Part shown: positions 53,901 to 62,002 of the stretch, in pieces | How positions within the stretch are numbered: position 1 is the stretch's first letter | How the letters are laid out: every line of letters begins with the position of its first letter | Origin: Caballeronia glebae | Lineage (GTDB): Bacteria > Pseudomonadota > Gammaproteobacteria > Burkholderiales > Burkholderiaceae | Direction of reading: 5' to 3' | DNA: 64,000 nucleotides | Assembly: GCF_001545035.1 (NCBI RefSeq) | Contig: NZ_FCOJ02000033.1 | Span: forward strand, 1-64,000 | The notes under the pieces: generated by a model | What the model was told of the DNA's origin: nothing | The model's database searches: none | What the model saw: only the letters and a program-made list of their open reading frames with translations | Position numbers and translations under genes: made by a program

Positions 53901-54277
53901 TCGACGTGGCCTCCGTGCTGCTCCACGATGCGATCGACTTGCTCGAAGTATCGGTCGAGCACCGCGAGCACTTCCTCCGGATCGATCTCTCGGCTCATCT
54001 GCGTGAAGCCGCACAGGTCGGCGAAAATCACGGCGACCTGCCGCCGTTCCGCTTGCGTCTCGCCCGGGATCGCGGCGGCTTGCCGTGGTCCCGCCTTCGC
54101 CCGGAGTTCGCCCAGCGCATCGAGCAGTTTGCGCCGATGGCCGACTGAAACTACGCCGAGTTCCTTCAGATCGTCGGCGGTGAGATTGCGCAGCACATCC
54201 GCGTCGATGGCGTTCTCGCGAAACACCAGTTCGTACCGTTCCATTCCGAGGCTGCGCAGCCAGACGGCGACGTCCAC
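50990..54277 (-). CDS. SAM-domain adenylate cyclase fused to AAA ATPase and TPR region
   Basis: The protein has 1095 residues. Residues 1-62 form a SAM domain (VAVWLRSLGMERYELVFREN). Residues 78-260 form a class III cyclase with metal Asp87 (FADLCGF) and Asp131 (GDSVMAVFG). Lys127 (VDKHVGD) and the TVTG segment suit ATP, and VNLAARL holds the transition-state Asn and Arg. An AAA-type ATPase with Walker A RGEAGIGKTR follows (about 270-560), then TPR-like helices (about 620-1090). No membrane segment is seen. It is the fourth gene of the alkylsulfatase operon. Confidence 0.9.
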   Translation of the reverse strand: MDVAVWLRSLGMERYELVFRENAIDADVLRNLTADDLKELGVVSVGHRRKLLDALGELRAKAGPRQAAAIPGETQAERRQVAVIFADLCGFTQMSREIDPEEVLAVLDRYFEQVDRIVEQHGGHVDKHVGDSVMAVFGAPVAHGNDVERAVRAALAIVDAMPDLSRALARPVCVHIGIAGGEVVASGTGSATHREYTVTGETVNLAARLTDAAGPGQILISEAVRRHLADRLDCAERGALAVKGFADPVPAWCMTGLRRSPSGRPIVGRREELRAFRAVLQSCRATGRGRTVLLRGEAGIGKTRLLGELEREARDSGFVCHGGLVLDFGATTGRGAIQSIVRGLLDLDDASNDGAIERAIAAGSIDASDALFLEDLLDTPMPLADRTVYEAMDNAMRIRGRREAVARLVRRASRQQARLLSVEDLHWSDAPTLSDLAALSATAANCAVVLVLTARPLTETFDESWHAARGAPCTLVDLAPLSVGEARVMAESFPGATADLAERCITRAAGNPLFLEQLLNHAEHGAGTGVPGSVRSLVQARLDRLDSADKTALQAASVLGQLFEKDAVDFLVDEAGADAALESPAMDRLLRRQGSGFIFHHALIRDAIYDGLLKSRRRELHRRAACWYGERDPVLRAEHLDRAADREAALAYCDAARAQASAYRYEAALRLVERGLEIADADDDRVALECLRGHILHDVGDMTSALAAFETALGFATTDTARCHAWIGRATVKRVIDDLDGAWADLNRAASAATAQGLLHEQARTHFLRGNLCFPRGDIEGCVREHERSLALAQQAGDAELEAAALGGIGDAQYMRGRMISAHDAFSRCIELCRRHGFGRIEVANLPMHAITAWFTGEANAGLTAALASVAAARKVGHLRAQAVAHHAAWHCLHDLAEWDRAWEQVGPALQCARELKSRRFEGEALALRAELHRVAGRRSDALDDIEEALSISRETGMTYLGAAYLGVLARSTDDIAVFERALAEGEALLGAGAVSHNHFLFRRDAIDACLDRRLWDAAAHHAAALEDYARREPSPFSAFVVARARALVSYGKGNREPALLQALLRLEQEGRKAGFLYALEAIDDALSNQANLPR

Positions 54278-54333
54278 GATCTCTCCTGAGCGGAAGATCT
54301 CCTACCACTCAAAAGATAGTCTGTCGGAAGCCT

Positions 54334-54846
54334 TCAGTCGAGCCGTCCGGGCATGGGTCCGAAGAACATCGCGCGAAGTTTCTTGCGACCGATTACCCGC
54401 GACAGTTCCGCGATGACGCAATACATGAAGATCAACGTCACGAGCAGAATCTGCACGGCCAGAAAGCGCGGCCAGTTGACGTCGGCCCAGATCTGCTGAC
54501 TGGCCGCGAGCAGATTCGGCGCCTCTTTCCGGTATTCGTAAAGCCGCTCCAAACCGTGGACGATGAGCGCGACGATCGCGTACATGAGCGTCTTCCATGC
54601 GACGTTCCACACGAGCGGCTTGTCCGGAAAGCGGTTGATGAAGGGAAGCATGTCCGCGACCAGAACGGACTTGCCGAGGATGAGCGACGCGATAAGCACC
54701 GAAGTCGAGGTCGGCAGCGAGATGCCCGTGCCTTTGATCATCAGCGAGCGCACGATCGCGACGATGTGAAGGATGATGAAAAAGAAGATCGTCGGCGGCA
54801 GCGCCTTGATGCATTCGTGCTTGATCTTGGCTATCAGCGAGTTCAC
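54334..54846 (-). CDS. four-helix membrane protein, unrecognised
   Basis: A 170-residue protein with four hydrophobic segments: PPTIFFFIILHIVAIVRSLM, SVLIASLILGKSVLVADMLP, LMYAIVALIVHGLERLYEY and FLAVQILLVTLIFMYCVIAE. The last is followed by a basic tail (RVIGRKKLRAMFF). It sits between the 175-residue gene (55 bases) and the cyclase gene (56 bases) on the same strand. I do not recognise a named family. It could be a membrane partner of the cyclase. Confidence 0.7.
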   Translation of the reverse strand: MNSLIAKIKHECIKALPPTIFFFIILHIVAIVRSLMIKGTGISLPTSTSVLIASLILGKSVLVADMLPFINRFPDKPLVWNVAWKTLMYAIVALIVHGLERLYEYRKEAPNLLAASQQIWADVNWPRFLAVQILLVTLIFMYCVIAELSRVIGRKKLRAMFFGPMPGRLD

Positions 54847-54901
54847 GATGCCGTCCTGACCGGAGTGAAATGCGGATGCGAGCCGCGTGCCGGTTCGCGG
54901 C

Positions 54902-55429
54902 TCAGCGCGCGTCGAGCACGGGCGTTTCGGCTTCCGCGAGCATGCGCGTTAGCGTCGAACCGGCGCGTGCCGGTGCGTCGACGTAGAAGAGCGAATCGCC
55001 CAGTGCCGCGTGCGCGTCGATCCGCCCCGCGAGCCATGCGCGCAAGCCCGCTTCGGGCATGACGACGATGTTGCTGCGTCGCGCGGCGTCCGTGGCCGTC
55101 ACGTCGGGCATCTCGGGGACGATATCGGAATCGAAGCCATCGACGGTCGCGCGAAAGAATCCCCACGTGTCGCTTTCGACGAGGAAAACGTAGAAGTCCG
55201 GCAGCGCCAGAAGCTGCCCTGGCGTATGCGTCTCTTCGATGCGCGCCTGCAGCAGATTCAGCGCATCGATCGACGACGCGCGTGCGCGCGCCGTGGCGAG
55301 CGCCCCCTGCTGCGCATCGACGGGATCGATCAGCCCCGCCTCGATAGCCTTGCGCGCGGCGACCGCGACCGTCAGCGCCGCCGGATGGCCAACGCCGAAT
55401 TCGATCTTGAAGTTGCAGATGGCGCACAT
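54902..55429 (-). CDS. hypothetical protein with N-terminal CxxC
   Basis: A 175-residue soluble protein starting MCAICNFKIEFGVGHPAALT. The CAIC pair could bind metal or act in redox chemistry. The middle has a helix (AARKAIEAGLID) and ALPDFYVFLVESDTWGFFRA. It begins nine bases after the alkylsulfatase stop and is very probably translated from the same mRNA. I do not recognise the family, and its function in sulfate-ester metabolism is unknown. Confidence 0.68.
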   Translation of the reverse strand: MCAICNFKIEFGVGHPAALTVAVAARKAIEAGLIDPVDAQQGALATARARASSIDALNLLQARIEETHTPGQLLALPDFYVFLVESDTWGFFRATVDGFDSDIVPEMPDVTATDAARRSNIVVMPEAGLRAWLAGRIDAHAALGDSLFYVDAPARAGSTLTRMLAEAETPVLDAR

Positions 55430-55438
55430 GTCGGCCCC

Positions 55439-57499
55439 TCAAGGCGTGACGATGTTGAAATAGAACTCGAACGTGTCGAGCCAGGTGAGAAACTCGCCAA
55501 GCTGCTGGCTGTTCCCGTCCACCTTGGCGTCGCCCGACATCACGAGCTTTTGCATGTTCGTCGTGCCGAGCATGATGTTGTTGAGGTTCTCGCGCGTCAT
55601 CGTGATCGATGCATCCGCCGCGCTCGACGTCCCGCCCTTCGAGTAATGGATCGCGCTGTTCTCCACGCCGAGCACGACCTGCTCCTTCGTGTCGGTGAGC
55701 GAGAGATTGAACGAGACCGTTTTGCCGGCCGCGCGCTCGCCATTGAGGCGAATGCCGAGAAAATCGAGGAACATGTCGAGCGGCATCGCGCGGATTGTAT
55801 CCGGGCTCTGCGGCTGCGGCGCGGGCACTTTCTGTATGCCTTTGCGCAATTCCATCGCGCCGGTCAGATAGAAATTGCGCCAGGGCGCGGACTCGGCCTG
55901 ATAACCGAGTTGCTCATAGGCGTCCGCGAGCAACTGCTTCGCCGCGACGTTCTGCGGCTCTCCGAAGACCACGTGATTCATGACCTCGGCGACCCATCGA
56001 TACTCGCCCTTGTCGTACGAAGCGTGCGCTTTCTTGATGACGGCCGCCGCGCCCCCCATGGATTCGATGTATCGCTTGCCGCTCTCGGTTGGCGGAAGCC
56101 TGTGCAGATTCGCGGGCACGCCGTCGAAAAATCCCAGACGCAGGTTGTATTGCGCGACCGCATCGTGATAGACCGTCCCGTAATAGCTGCGGCAATACCA
56201 GTGCTTGGCGAGACTGTCGGGCAGACGAATCGCCTCGCCGATTTCGAGCGGCGTCTGCCCCATGTTCGCGAGCCGTAAGGTCTGATCGTGCAGATACCGG
56301 TACATGTCCCGCTGCGCACGCAGGAACGGAACGATGCGCTCATTTCCCCAAGTCGGCCAGTAATGCGAAGCGAAGAGCACTTGTGCGTGGGCGCCAAACA
56401 TGTCGATGGAAGATTGCAGATACTTCGACCAGAGCAGGCCGTCGCGAACTTTGGCGCCACGCAACGTGTAGAGATTGTGCAGCGTATGGGTCGCGTCCTC
56501 GGCCGCGCAGAACGCCTTGAACTTCGGCAGATAAAACATGAATTCGGACGGCGCTTCGGACTCCGGCGCCATCAGTACTTCGATGTCCACGCCGTCGAGC
56601 GTCATCTTTTGGCCGGTCTTCTCGGCGAATATCGACGGAAAGGCGAGCGTGATCGTGCCGACCGAGGTGGTTTTGCCCAGTCCGCCATCGACGATGCCGG
56701 TCGGACTGCGCGGCAGCAACGAACCGTACATGTAACTCGCGCGGCGGCCCATCGCGTTTCCGGCGATGACGTTCTCCCCCACGGCCGCCTCGGTGAATCC
56801 GACCGGCGCGACGATCTTCACTTTGCCGGATTGCAGGTCCTGATCGCTGACGAGCCCGCGCACGCCGCCGTAGTGATCGACGTGACTGTGCGTGTAGATG
56901 ACGTGCGTGATCGGCTTGTCGCCCAGATGCGGAATGACGAGTTGCTTCCACACGGTCGACGCGACTTCCGTCGTGATGAACGGGTCCACGACGATGTAGC
57001 CCCGATCCCCGCGAATGATGCTCATCACCGAAAGATCGTAGCCGCGCACCTGCCAGATGCCATCGACGACGAGAAAAAGCCCGTGATTCATGTTGAGCTT
57101 GGCGTTGCGCCACAAGCTCGGGTTGACCGTGGGCGGCGAATTGTTCTCCGGGCCGCCGTTCACGAACGCGAACTGCTGAAGATTCCATGCCGGAATGCCG
57201 CCCTGCCCCTGGATGACCACCGGCTCGGGCAACGTGGCGATGAGTCCCCGGCGCGCGTCTTCGAAGTCCTGCGTATCGGCGAAGGAAAGGAAACTTGCGT
57301 ACTGCTGATTGATGTCGAGCGTCGCGCGTGTCGCCGGTTTCGACGCCGCGCCCGTGGGATTCGACGGCGACGCGCCCTCGGTCTGCGCAAGCGCATCGCC
57401 TACTACGCCCGACAGTCCGGTCGCCATGCCGGCGATCGCAACGTTCTTGAGAAAGACTCGGCGCGCTTCTCCATCGGCTGGATGTTTCGGCTGGGACAT
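55439..57499 (-). CDS. alkyl/aryl sulfatase of the metallo-beta-lactamase type (SdsA1-like)
   Basis: This 686-residue exported enzyme hydrolyses primary alkyl sulfates such as SDS to the alcohol and sulfate. A twin-arginine-like signal (ARRVFLKNVAIAGMATGLSG) ends near ALA-QTE. The zinc motif HxHxDH is in THSHVDHYGG, with the substrate-region THTLHNLYTLRG later. The C-terminal 120 residues resemble the SCP2 sterol-carrier domain that binds the alkyl chain. Length is close to P. aeruginosa SdsA1 (658). It heads a five-gene run that includes the adenylate cyclase. Confidence 0.92.
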   Translation of the reverse strand: MSQPKHPADGEARRVFLKNVAIAGMATGLSGVVGDALAQTEGASPSNPTGAASKPATRATLDINQQYASFLSFADTQDFEDARRGLIATLPEPVVIQGQGGIPAWNLQQFAFVNGGPENNSPPTVNPSLWRNAKLNMNHGLFLVVDGIWQVRGYDLSVMSIIRGDRGYIVVDPFITTEVASTVWKQLVIPHLGDKPITHVIYTHSHVDHYGGVRGLVSDQDLQSGKVKIVAPVGFTEAAVGENVIAGNAMGRRASYMYGSLLPRSPTGIVDGGLGKTTSVGTITLAFPSIFAEKTGQKMTLDGVDIEVLMAPESEAPSEFMFYLPKFKAFCAAEDATHTLHNLYTLRGAKVRDGLLWSKYLQSSIDMFGAHAQVLFASHYWPTWGNERIVPFLRAQRDMYRYLHDQTLRLANMGQTPLEIGEAIRLPDSLAKHWYCRSYYGTVYHDAVAQYNLRLGFFDGVPANLHRLPPTESGKRYIESMGGAAAVIKKAHASYDKGEYRWVAEVMNHVVFGEPQNVAAKQLLADAYEQLGYQAESAPWRNFYLTGAMELRKGIQKVPAPQPQSPDTIRAMPLDMFLDFLGIRLNGERAAGKTVSFNLSLTDTKEQVVLGVENSAIHYSKGGTSSAADASITMTRENLNNIMLGTTNMQKLVMSGDAKVDGNSQQLGEFLTWLDTFEFYFNIVTP

Positions 57500-57939
57500 C
57501 TCATCTCCTGTCGGGCGACAAGCACGCGATGTATCCGGGTGAGAATCGTCTTATCGATTCACACTGCAACCCGCGCGTGAATAGCGTCGATGGATTGCAT
57601 AAATAATGGAAAAGCACGGCATCGACGGTGGATTAAATCTATCGTCGTGATGTTCGAATAGATGAGTGTTATTCGCGGAAGGCAGAGAACGTCGTAACGC
57701 TTTCCACGAGGTTGAACGCGAACTGAAGCCGATGGCGCGCGTGCCGATCAGCGTCGATCGCGATCAGGTACATCGGCAACGAGATCCAGCGCGGCGCTAT
57801 CGCACGCGGCTGCGCGCGGGCCTCGCATGGGTCGGCATACCGCAATTGATCTTCGCGCAGGTGTGCCAGGGACGAACTCGGTGTTGCCGGATTGCGCAGC
57901 TATCAGGAATTGCGTTATGCGATCGTGTCGCGCGGGCAA
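57500..57939. other. intergenic region, sulfatase promoter
   Basis: About 440 bases between the alkylsulfatase start and the SDR stop. The left end should hold the sulfatase promoter and the GAATCG inverted repeat. I see no gene in the rest. Confidence 0.4.
57543..57560. promoter_or_regulatory. inverted repeat upstream of the alkylsulfatase
   Basis: GAATCG (57543-57548) and CGATTC (57555-57560) form a perfect inverted repeat with a 6-base spacer, 43 bases before the sulfatase ATG. The size and position fit an operator for a dimeric repressor or a LysR-type activator. Confidence 0.4.
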
Positions 57940-58701
57940 TCAGCCCTTGACCAGGCCTCCATCGACCACAAGATTCTGGCCCGTCACCGCGCGCGCCCAC
58001 GGCGAAAGGAAGAACAGCACCGCGTCGGCGAATTCGGCGGGCGTCGTGACGCGGCGCAGCGGCGTGAAGCCCGCGATCATGTCGAACACGGCTTCGGGCG
58101 TCGCGCTGCTGGCGTCGGTCGTGCGCAGCAGGCCGCCCGACACCATGTTCACCGTGATGCCATCCGGTCCGAGATCGTTCGACGCGGTTCTCGTGAGCGC
58201 GAGCAACGCCGCTTTCGCCGCAGTGTAGTCGTGATACGGCACGACGGGATTCTGGAACAGATTGGTCCCGACATTCACGATGCGGCCGAAGCCAGCGGCA
58301 CGCATTTCGGGCCACGCGGCCTGAATCGTGTTCAGCGCGCCCTTGAGCGCGCCGTCGATCTGCTGCTGAAAGCGCGCCCATGCGATATCGCCGAGCTTCG
58401 GACGCGCGTCGCCGTCGAAGCTGAAATCAGCGAGCGCGTTGTTCACGACGGCATGCATCGGCCGGCCGGTTTGCGCGCGGGCCTCGTCGAACAGGCGCGC
58501 GACGGAGCTTTCATCGGTGATATCGGCCTGGATCGCCACGACGCGCGGCCCGAGCCGCTCGGCGAGCGCTTTCGCCTGCGCTTCACTGCGGCGATAGTTG
58601 ATGACGACGCCCGCGCCTTCGCGTGCGAGCGCTTCGGTGATCGCCGCGCCGAGCCCGCGCGCGCCACCGGTGACGAGTACGTTTTGTTCCGACAGTAGCA
58701 T
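57940..58701 (-). CDS. SDR-family oxidoreductase (FabG-like)
   Basis: This 253-residue classical short-chain dehydrogenase has the cofactor motif TGGARGLG (11-18) and active-site Tyr159 and Lys163 in YHDYTAAK. The usual catalytic Ser is replaced by Thr146 in IVNVGTN, which occurs in some FabG-like subgroups and may still work. The sequence after the motif (VINYRRSEAQAK) suggests NADP(H). GGAG precedes the ATG, next to a short tandem repeat. It stands alone. Substrate unknown. Confidence 0.88.
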   Translation of the reverse strand: MLLSEQNVLVTGGARGLGAAITEALAREGAGVVINYRRSEAQAKALAERLGPRVVAIQADITDESSVARLFDEARAQTGRPMHAVVNNALADFSFDGDARPKLGDIAWARFQQQIDGALKGALNTIQAAWPEMRAAGFGRIVNVGTNLFQNPVVPYHDYTAAKAALLALTRTASNDLGPDGITVNMVSGGLLRTTDASSATPEAVFDMIAGFTPLRRVTTPAEFADAVLFFLSPWARAVTGQNLVVDGGLVKG

Positions 58702-58710
58702 CGACTTCTC

Positions 58711-58738
58711 CGGGATTTCTTCGGGATTTCTTCGGGAT
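58711..58738. repeat. short tandem repeat, unit 11 bp
   Basis: The 11-base unit TCGGGATTTCT (or CCGGGATTTCT) occurs about two and a half times immediately upstream of the SDR gene and overlaps its leader. Copy-number change could alter expression, but this is speculative. Confidence 0.45.
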
Positions 58739-58961
58739 CAGACGGTGGATGATGCCGCACGACGTCGCTCGTCGACGCTCGGGGCACGGAGCATTCGAAG
58801 CACATCCAAAAAGCGGGGAGCATGCCGCGACGGAACAAGCGACGGCGATCCGGTCGCGCGCGCGTTGCCGGATTTTTTCGAGACAGCGGACGCAACGCCC
58901 CTGCAGGCGCGCGGAAGATCACGCGCCCGTCGCATGAGGCCTCTACCCGCGCGCTCCCGCG

Positions 58962-59249
58962 TTAGCTGCGCGGGGGACGCGGCGGCCGGTCGTTCGGGCC
59001 ACGCGGCTCACGCGGTTCACGATGATTCGGCCGGCCGGGCGCGCCGTGATCTTCGCAAATGGTGGATATCGCGTGTTTGAAAAGAACCTGGTTTCCGCTG
59101 ACCGCATTGAGATAGACCATATACGTGTCGAACGACTGGATATGGCCCGTCAGCTTGATCCCATTGACGAGATAAATGGAAACCCGCTTGCGTTCTTTCC
59201 TGAGCGCGTTGAGAAAATCGCCTTGGATGCTGGCTGGAGTGTTAGACAT
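58962..59249 (-). CDS. hfq: Hfq paralogue with Arg/Pro-rich tail
   Basis: This 95-residue Sm-like RNA chaperone has the Sm1 motif VSIYLVNGIKLTGHIQSFD, the rim residues RKER (17-20) and the proximal-face KHAIST (58-63), which match canonical Hfq. Differences are YMVYLNAVSGNQVLFKH in place of the usual YVVLLRNTVTQMVYKH, and an acidic/Cys segment ICEDHG. The 27-residue tail is built of RP/EPR repeats. Burkholderiales commonly have a second hfq. This copy lacks the usual hfq neighbours (miaA, hflX), so it is taken as the accessory one. Confidence 0.9.
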   Translation of the reverse strand: MSNTPASIQGDFLNALRKERKRVSIYLVNGIKLTGHIQSFDTYMVYLNAVSGNQVLFKHAISTICEDHGAPGRPNHREPREPRGPNDRPPRPPRS

Positions 59250-59388
59250 TTATGACCCGTGTTGAACCGAGCGCGCGCACTCCGACCGACCTTCGTCGTT
59301 CGTGGTGCCTGTTTTTTGCTCGGCGTGTTTTCTTTGGACGAGTCATTATCCCGTTTCCGCGCCGTTGTTGCGACGAAAAGATAATCGC

Positions 59389-59403
59389 TCCACAGAGTGT
59401 GGA
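59389..59403. promoter_or_regulatory. inverted repeat in the hfq-paralogue upstream region
   Basis: TCCACA (59389-59394) and TGTGGA (59398-59403) are a perfect inverted repeat with a 3-base spacer, 139 bases upstream of the hfq-paralogue ATG. It could be an operator; no factor is suggested. Confidence 0.3.
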
Positions 59404-59490
59404 CAATGCAGCGCGTAATCGTCATACAAAATGAAGAGAAAGCGGCGTGGGTCCGCACCGATGGCCGATGCGGACTGAAAGCCCCGGCCG

Positions 59491-59706
59491 TCACTTGAGC
59501 ACCGCCGCCTCCACGGCGGTCAGATAGGCGGCGAGCGCCCGCTTCACTTCGCGCAGATAGCGGCGCGCCAGTTGCACGTCGCCCATTGCGGGACGCAGCT
59601 TGACAGCCAGCGCGCCGCTCGCGAGCGCATGAAGCATGTCCACGTAGAGTTCGCGCTCGGACGCTTTCACGTCGGGCATGCGCGCGTCGATCATCTTGCG
59701 CAACAT
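59491..59706 (-). CDS. small hypothetical protein or gene remnant
   Basis: From MLRKMIDARMPDV at 59706 the frame gives 71 residues with good helical and coding character (ASERELYVDMLHALASGALA, then RYLREVKRALAAYLTAVEAA). The frame stays open upstream through a basic stretch KKKRKSS, but runs into the antisense of the efflux-protein fragment, so the true 5' end is uncertain. I do not recognise it. It may be a truncated gene joined at the same breakpoint as that fragment. Confidence 0.4.
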   Translation of the reverse strand: MLRKMIDARMPDVKASERELYVDMLHALASGALAVKLRPAMGDVQLARRYLREVKRALAAYLTAVEAAVLK

Positions 59707-59757
59707 GCTGGACTTGCGCTTCTTTTTCGCCTCGTCGTGCGGCGTCTCGCATCGAGC

Positions 59758-60294
59758 AATGCGCAGATCGGCGAGCATATCGCCGATTATTTTCCGAAGG
59801 TGACGTTGCTCGGCGACATCGGCTTCTCCGCGTCGGAGCCGAGTCATCTGCTGCGCAAGCAGAATTTCTCGTGGGTCGGCGTGCCGTATCTGCAGTGGAA
59901 TCTGTTCGACTTCGGGCGAACGGCGGCGAATGTCGATGCGGCCGAAGCTGCGCGCGACGAAGCCGAAGCGCGTTATGAAAAAGCCGTGCTCGGCGCGCTG
60001 AAAGACGCGAATTCTTCGCTCTCGCGCTACGGCAACCAGCGCGAACACGTGATGCGGTTGCAGTTGGTGCAGGCGTCGGCGGAGCGCTCGGCTACGCTCG
60101 TGCGGCAACGTTATACGGCGGGCGTGTCGACGCTCATCGACCTGCTCGATGCGCAGCGCACGCAGTTCGCCGCGCAACAGGACGTGGTGGCCGCGCAGGG
60201 CGAATTGCTCAGGGACTTCGTTTCGCTGCAGAAGAGTCTCGGACTCGGATGGGCGCCGTCGGGCGATGCGGTGTCGGTGGCGCGTCTTCCTTAG
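59758..60294 (+). pseudogene. C-terminal remnant of a NodT/OprM-type outer-membrane efflux protein
   Basis: From about 59758 the frame matches the second half of TolC-like efflux lipoproteins: NAQIGEHIADYFPKVTLLGD, then LQWNLFDFGRTAANVDAAEA and QRYTAGVSTLIDLLDAQRTQ. About 180 residues are left of the usual 470-500, so the lipoprotein signal and the first half of the barrel are missing. Sequence upstream of the breakpoint belongs to the antisense small gene. The remnant cannot form a channel. Confidence 0.8.
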
Positions 60295-60461
60295 GCATCC
60301 GGCGGTGCCTTTTGAAGCGACGCCATCTCCCGCTCGAACATCGGCGCATAGAACGCGACTGCTTTGCGCAATATGTCGTTCACTTCTTTGAGCGCCGTGT
60401 TTTCCTGTTCGAGCTGAGCGATACGTCGAAGCTGATCGTCATCCGCGGCTTGCGTCGTCAT
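60291..60461 (-). CDS. 56-residue leucine-zipper protein, IS3 OrfA-tail-like
   Basis: A short frame with GAAGGA just before the ATG at 60461. Residues 10-45 (LRRIAQLEQENTALKEVNDI, then LRKAVAFYAP) form a coiled coil resembling the C-terminal zipper of IS3-family OrfA proteins (ELERENRELRxxNEILRKA). No helix-turn-helix or OrfB is nearby, so it is either a remnant of an insertion sequence or a small protein derived from one. It follows the IclR gene by 20 bases on the same strand and may be co-transcribed. Confidence 0.5.
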   Translation of the reverse strand: MTTQAADDDQLRRIAQLEQENTALKEVNDILRKAVAFYAPMFEREMASLQKAPPDA

Positions 60462-60481
60462 GTTCCTTCGCCTGATATCCG

Positions 60482-61231
60482 CTATCGATGCGACAGCGCC
60501 TTGGCCGATTGCAGAAGATCGTCGAGCATCGACTCGCGTCGCCGCGGATCGGTATCTCGACCGGTCATGAAACACAGCGCCGCGATCGGCAGTCCGGCGC
60601 GATCGCGCACGGGCGCGGCCATGCACAGGCGAAACGCGTTCGACAATCCTTCCGTGCAGCAATAGCCCTGATCCTTCGCGATCTGGACATCGCGCATGAA
60701 TTCATCGAAGTCGATACGCACGCCGTTGTCGAGCGTGAAGTCCTCGCCCGGAATCAGCGCGCGGATTTCATCGCCGTTCATATGACCGAGCAGCAGGCGT
60801 CCCGTCGCGGTCCACGGAATCGGCACTCGCACGCCGATATCCGAACTGATGTTGAACGGCCGCGCGCTGTTCTCCGACAGCACCACGGTGTACTTGTTGC
60901 CCTCCAGCATGCACAACTGCGTGGTTTCGTCGTACTTGCGCACCAGCGCGAGAATCGACTGATGCGCGCGGCTGATCAGGTCGTTGTGCGTGGCGTAGTC
61001 GGAGCCGTAGTAGTGCATCTCGCGCCCGAAAAACACGCTTCCGTCGGGCGAGGTTTCGAGCCAGCCAGTGTCGGCCAGGATCGCGACCAGTTCGTAGATG
61101 CTCGAACGCGGCGCGCCGGTCGCTTCGATCAACTCGCGCATCGTCATCGGGCGCTGGGCGAGATGCAATTGCCGGAACATGGCAATGACCCGATCGACGC
61201 CCCTGGCTCGCGACGATTCCGTAACAGCCAT
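60482..61231 (-). CDS. IclR-family transcriptional regulator
   Basis: The protein has 249 residues. The N-terminal winged helix-turn-helix (about 10-75, with PMTMRELIEATGAPRSSIYE) is followed by a GAF-like effector domain (about 85-245, with GVRVPIPWTATGRLLLGHMN). It follows the ABC transporter ATPase gene by 18 bases on the same strand, so it probably belongs to and controls that amino-acid transport operon. Confidence 0.88.
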   Translation of the reverse strand: MAVTESSRARGVDRVIAMFRQLHLAQRPMTMRELIEATGAPRSSIYELVAILADTGWLETSPDGSVFFGREMHYYGSDYATHNDLISRAHQSILALVRKYDETTQLCMLEGNKYTVVLSENSARPFNISSDIGVRVPIPWTATGRLLLGHMNGDEIRALIPGEDFTLDNGVRIDFDEFMRDVQIAKDQGYCCTEGLSNAFRLCMAAPVRDRAGLPIAALCFMTGRDTDPRRRESMLDDLLQSAKALSHR

Positions 61232-61249
61232 TCATTCGCTCCGTATGCG

Positions 61250-62002
61250 TCAATGGTCGAGCACGCGATGCAGGAATTGCCGCGTCCGCTCGTTCGATGG
61301 ATCGACGAAAATCTGCTCCGGCTCGCCCTGCTCCGCGATCACGCCCTTGTCCATGAAGACGACGCGATCGGCCGTCTTGCGCGCGAAACCCATCTCGTGC
61401 GTGACGACAACCATCGTCATGCCGTCGCGCGCGAGTCCGCGCATCACTTCGGTGACTTCGCCGACAAGTTCGGGATCGAGCGCCGAGGTCGCTTCATCGA
61501 AGAACATGATGCCCGGCTCGACGGCGAGCGCCCGCGCAATTGCGACGCGCTGCTGCTGTCCACCGGACAACTGGCTCGGATAATGATCCGCGCGGTCGGC
61601 GAGCCCGACGCGATCGAGCACTTCCATCGCGCGCGTGCGTGCATCGGCGGGACTCATCTTGCGCGCCTTGATCAGCGCGAGCGTGACGTTGCCGAGCGCG
61701 GTCTTGTGCGGGAAGAGATTGAACTGCTGGAACACCATGCCGACGTGACCGCGAATGTCGCGTGCGCGTTTCGGATCGTGCAGCGGCACCTCGTTGACCC
61801 ATACTTCGCCGGAATCCGTCGTTTCGAGTCCGGCCATGATGCGCAGCACCGTGCTCTTGCCGGAACCCGACGCGCCGATCAGCACGAGCACTTCGCCCGC
61901 GCGCACTTCGAGGTTGATCTCGTTGAGCACGCGCGTCGCGCCGAATGCCTTGCTGACGCCCGAGAGCGAAATGATGGGCTTGGTCTGGCTTTGATTGCTC
62001 AC
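61250..62002 (-). CDS. polar amino-acid ABC transporter ATP-binding protein (GlnQ-type)
   Basis: This 250-residue ATPase has Walker A GASGSGKST, Q-loop VFQQFNLFPH, signature LSGGQQQR and Walker B IMFFDEATSALD. The FQQFNLFPH pattern is typical of the GlnQ/HisP group. Its start overlaps the stop of the adjacent permease by four bases (61999-62002). It couples with the two permeases and the binding protein upstream. Confidence 0.92.
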   Translation of the reverse strand: MSNQSQTKPIISLSGVSKAFGATRVLNEINLEVRAGEVLVLIGASGSGKSTVLRIMAGLETTDSGEVWVNEVPLHDPKRARDIRGHVGMVFQQFNLFPHKTALGNVTLALIKARKMSPADARTRAMEVLDRVGLADRADHYPSQLSGGQQQRVAIARALAVEPGIMFFDEATSALDPELVGEVTEVMRGLARDGMTMVVVTHEMGFARKTADRVVFMDKGVIAEQGEPEQIFVDPSNERTRQFLHRVLDH

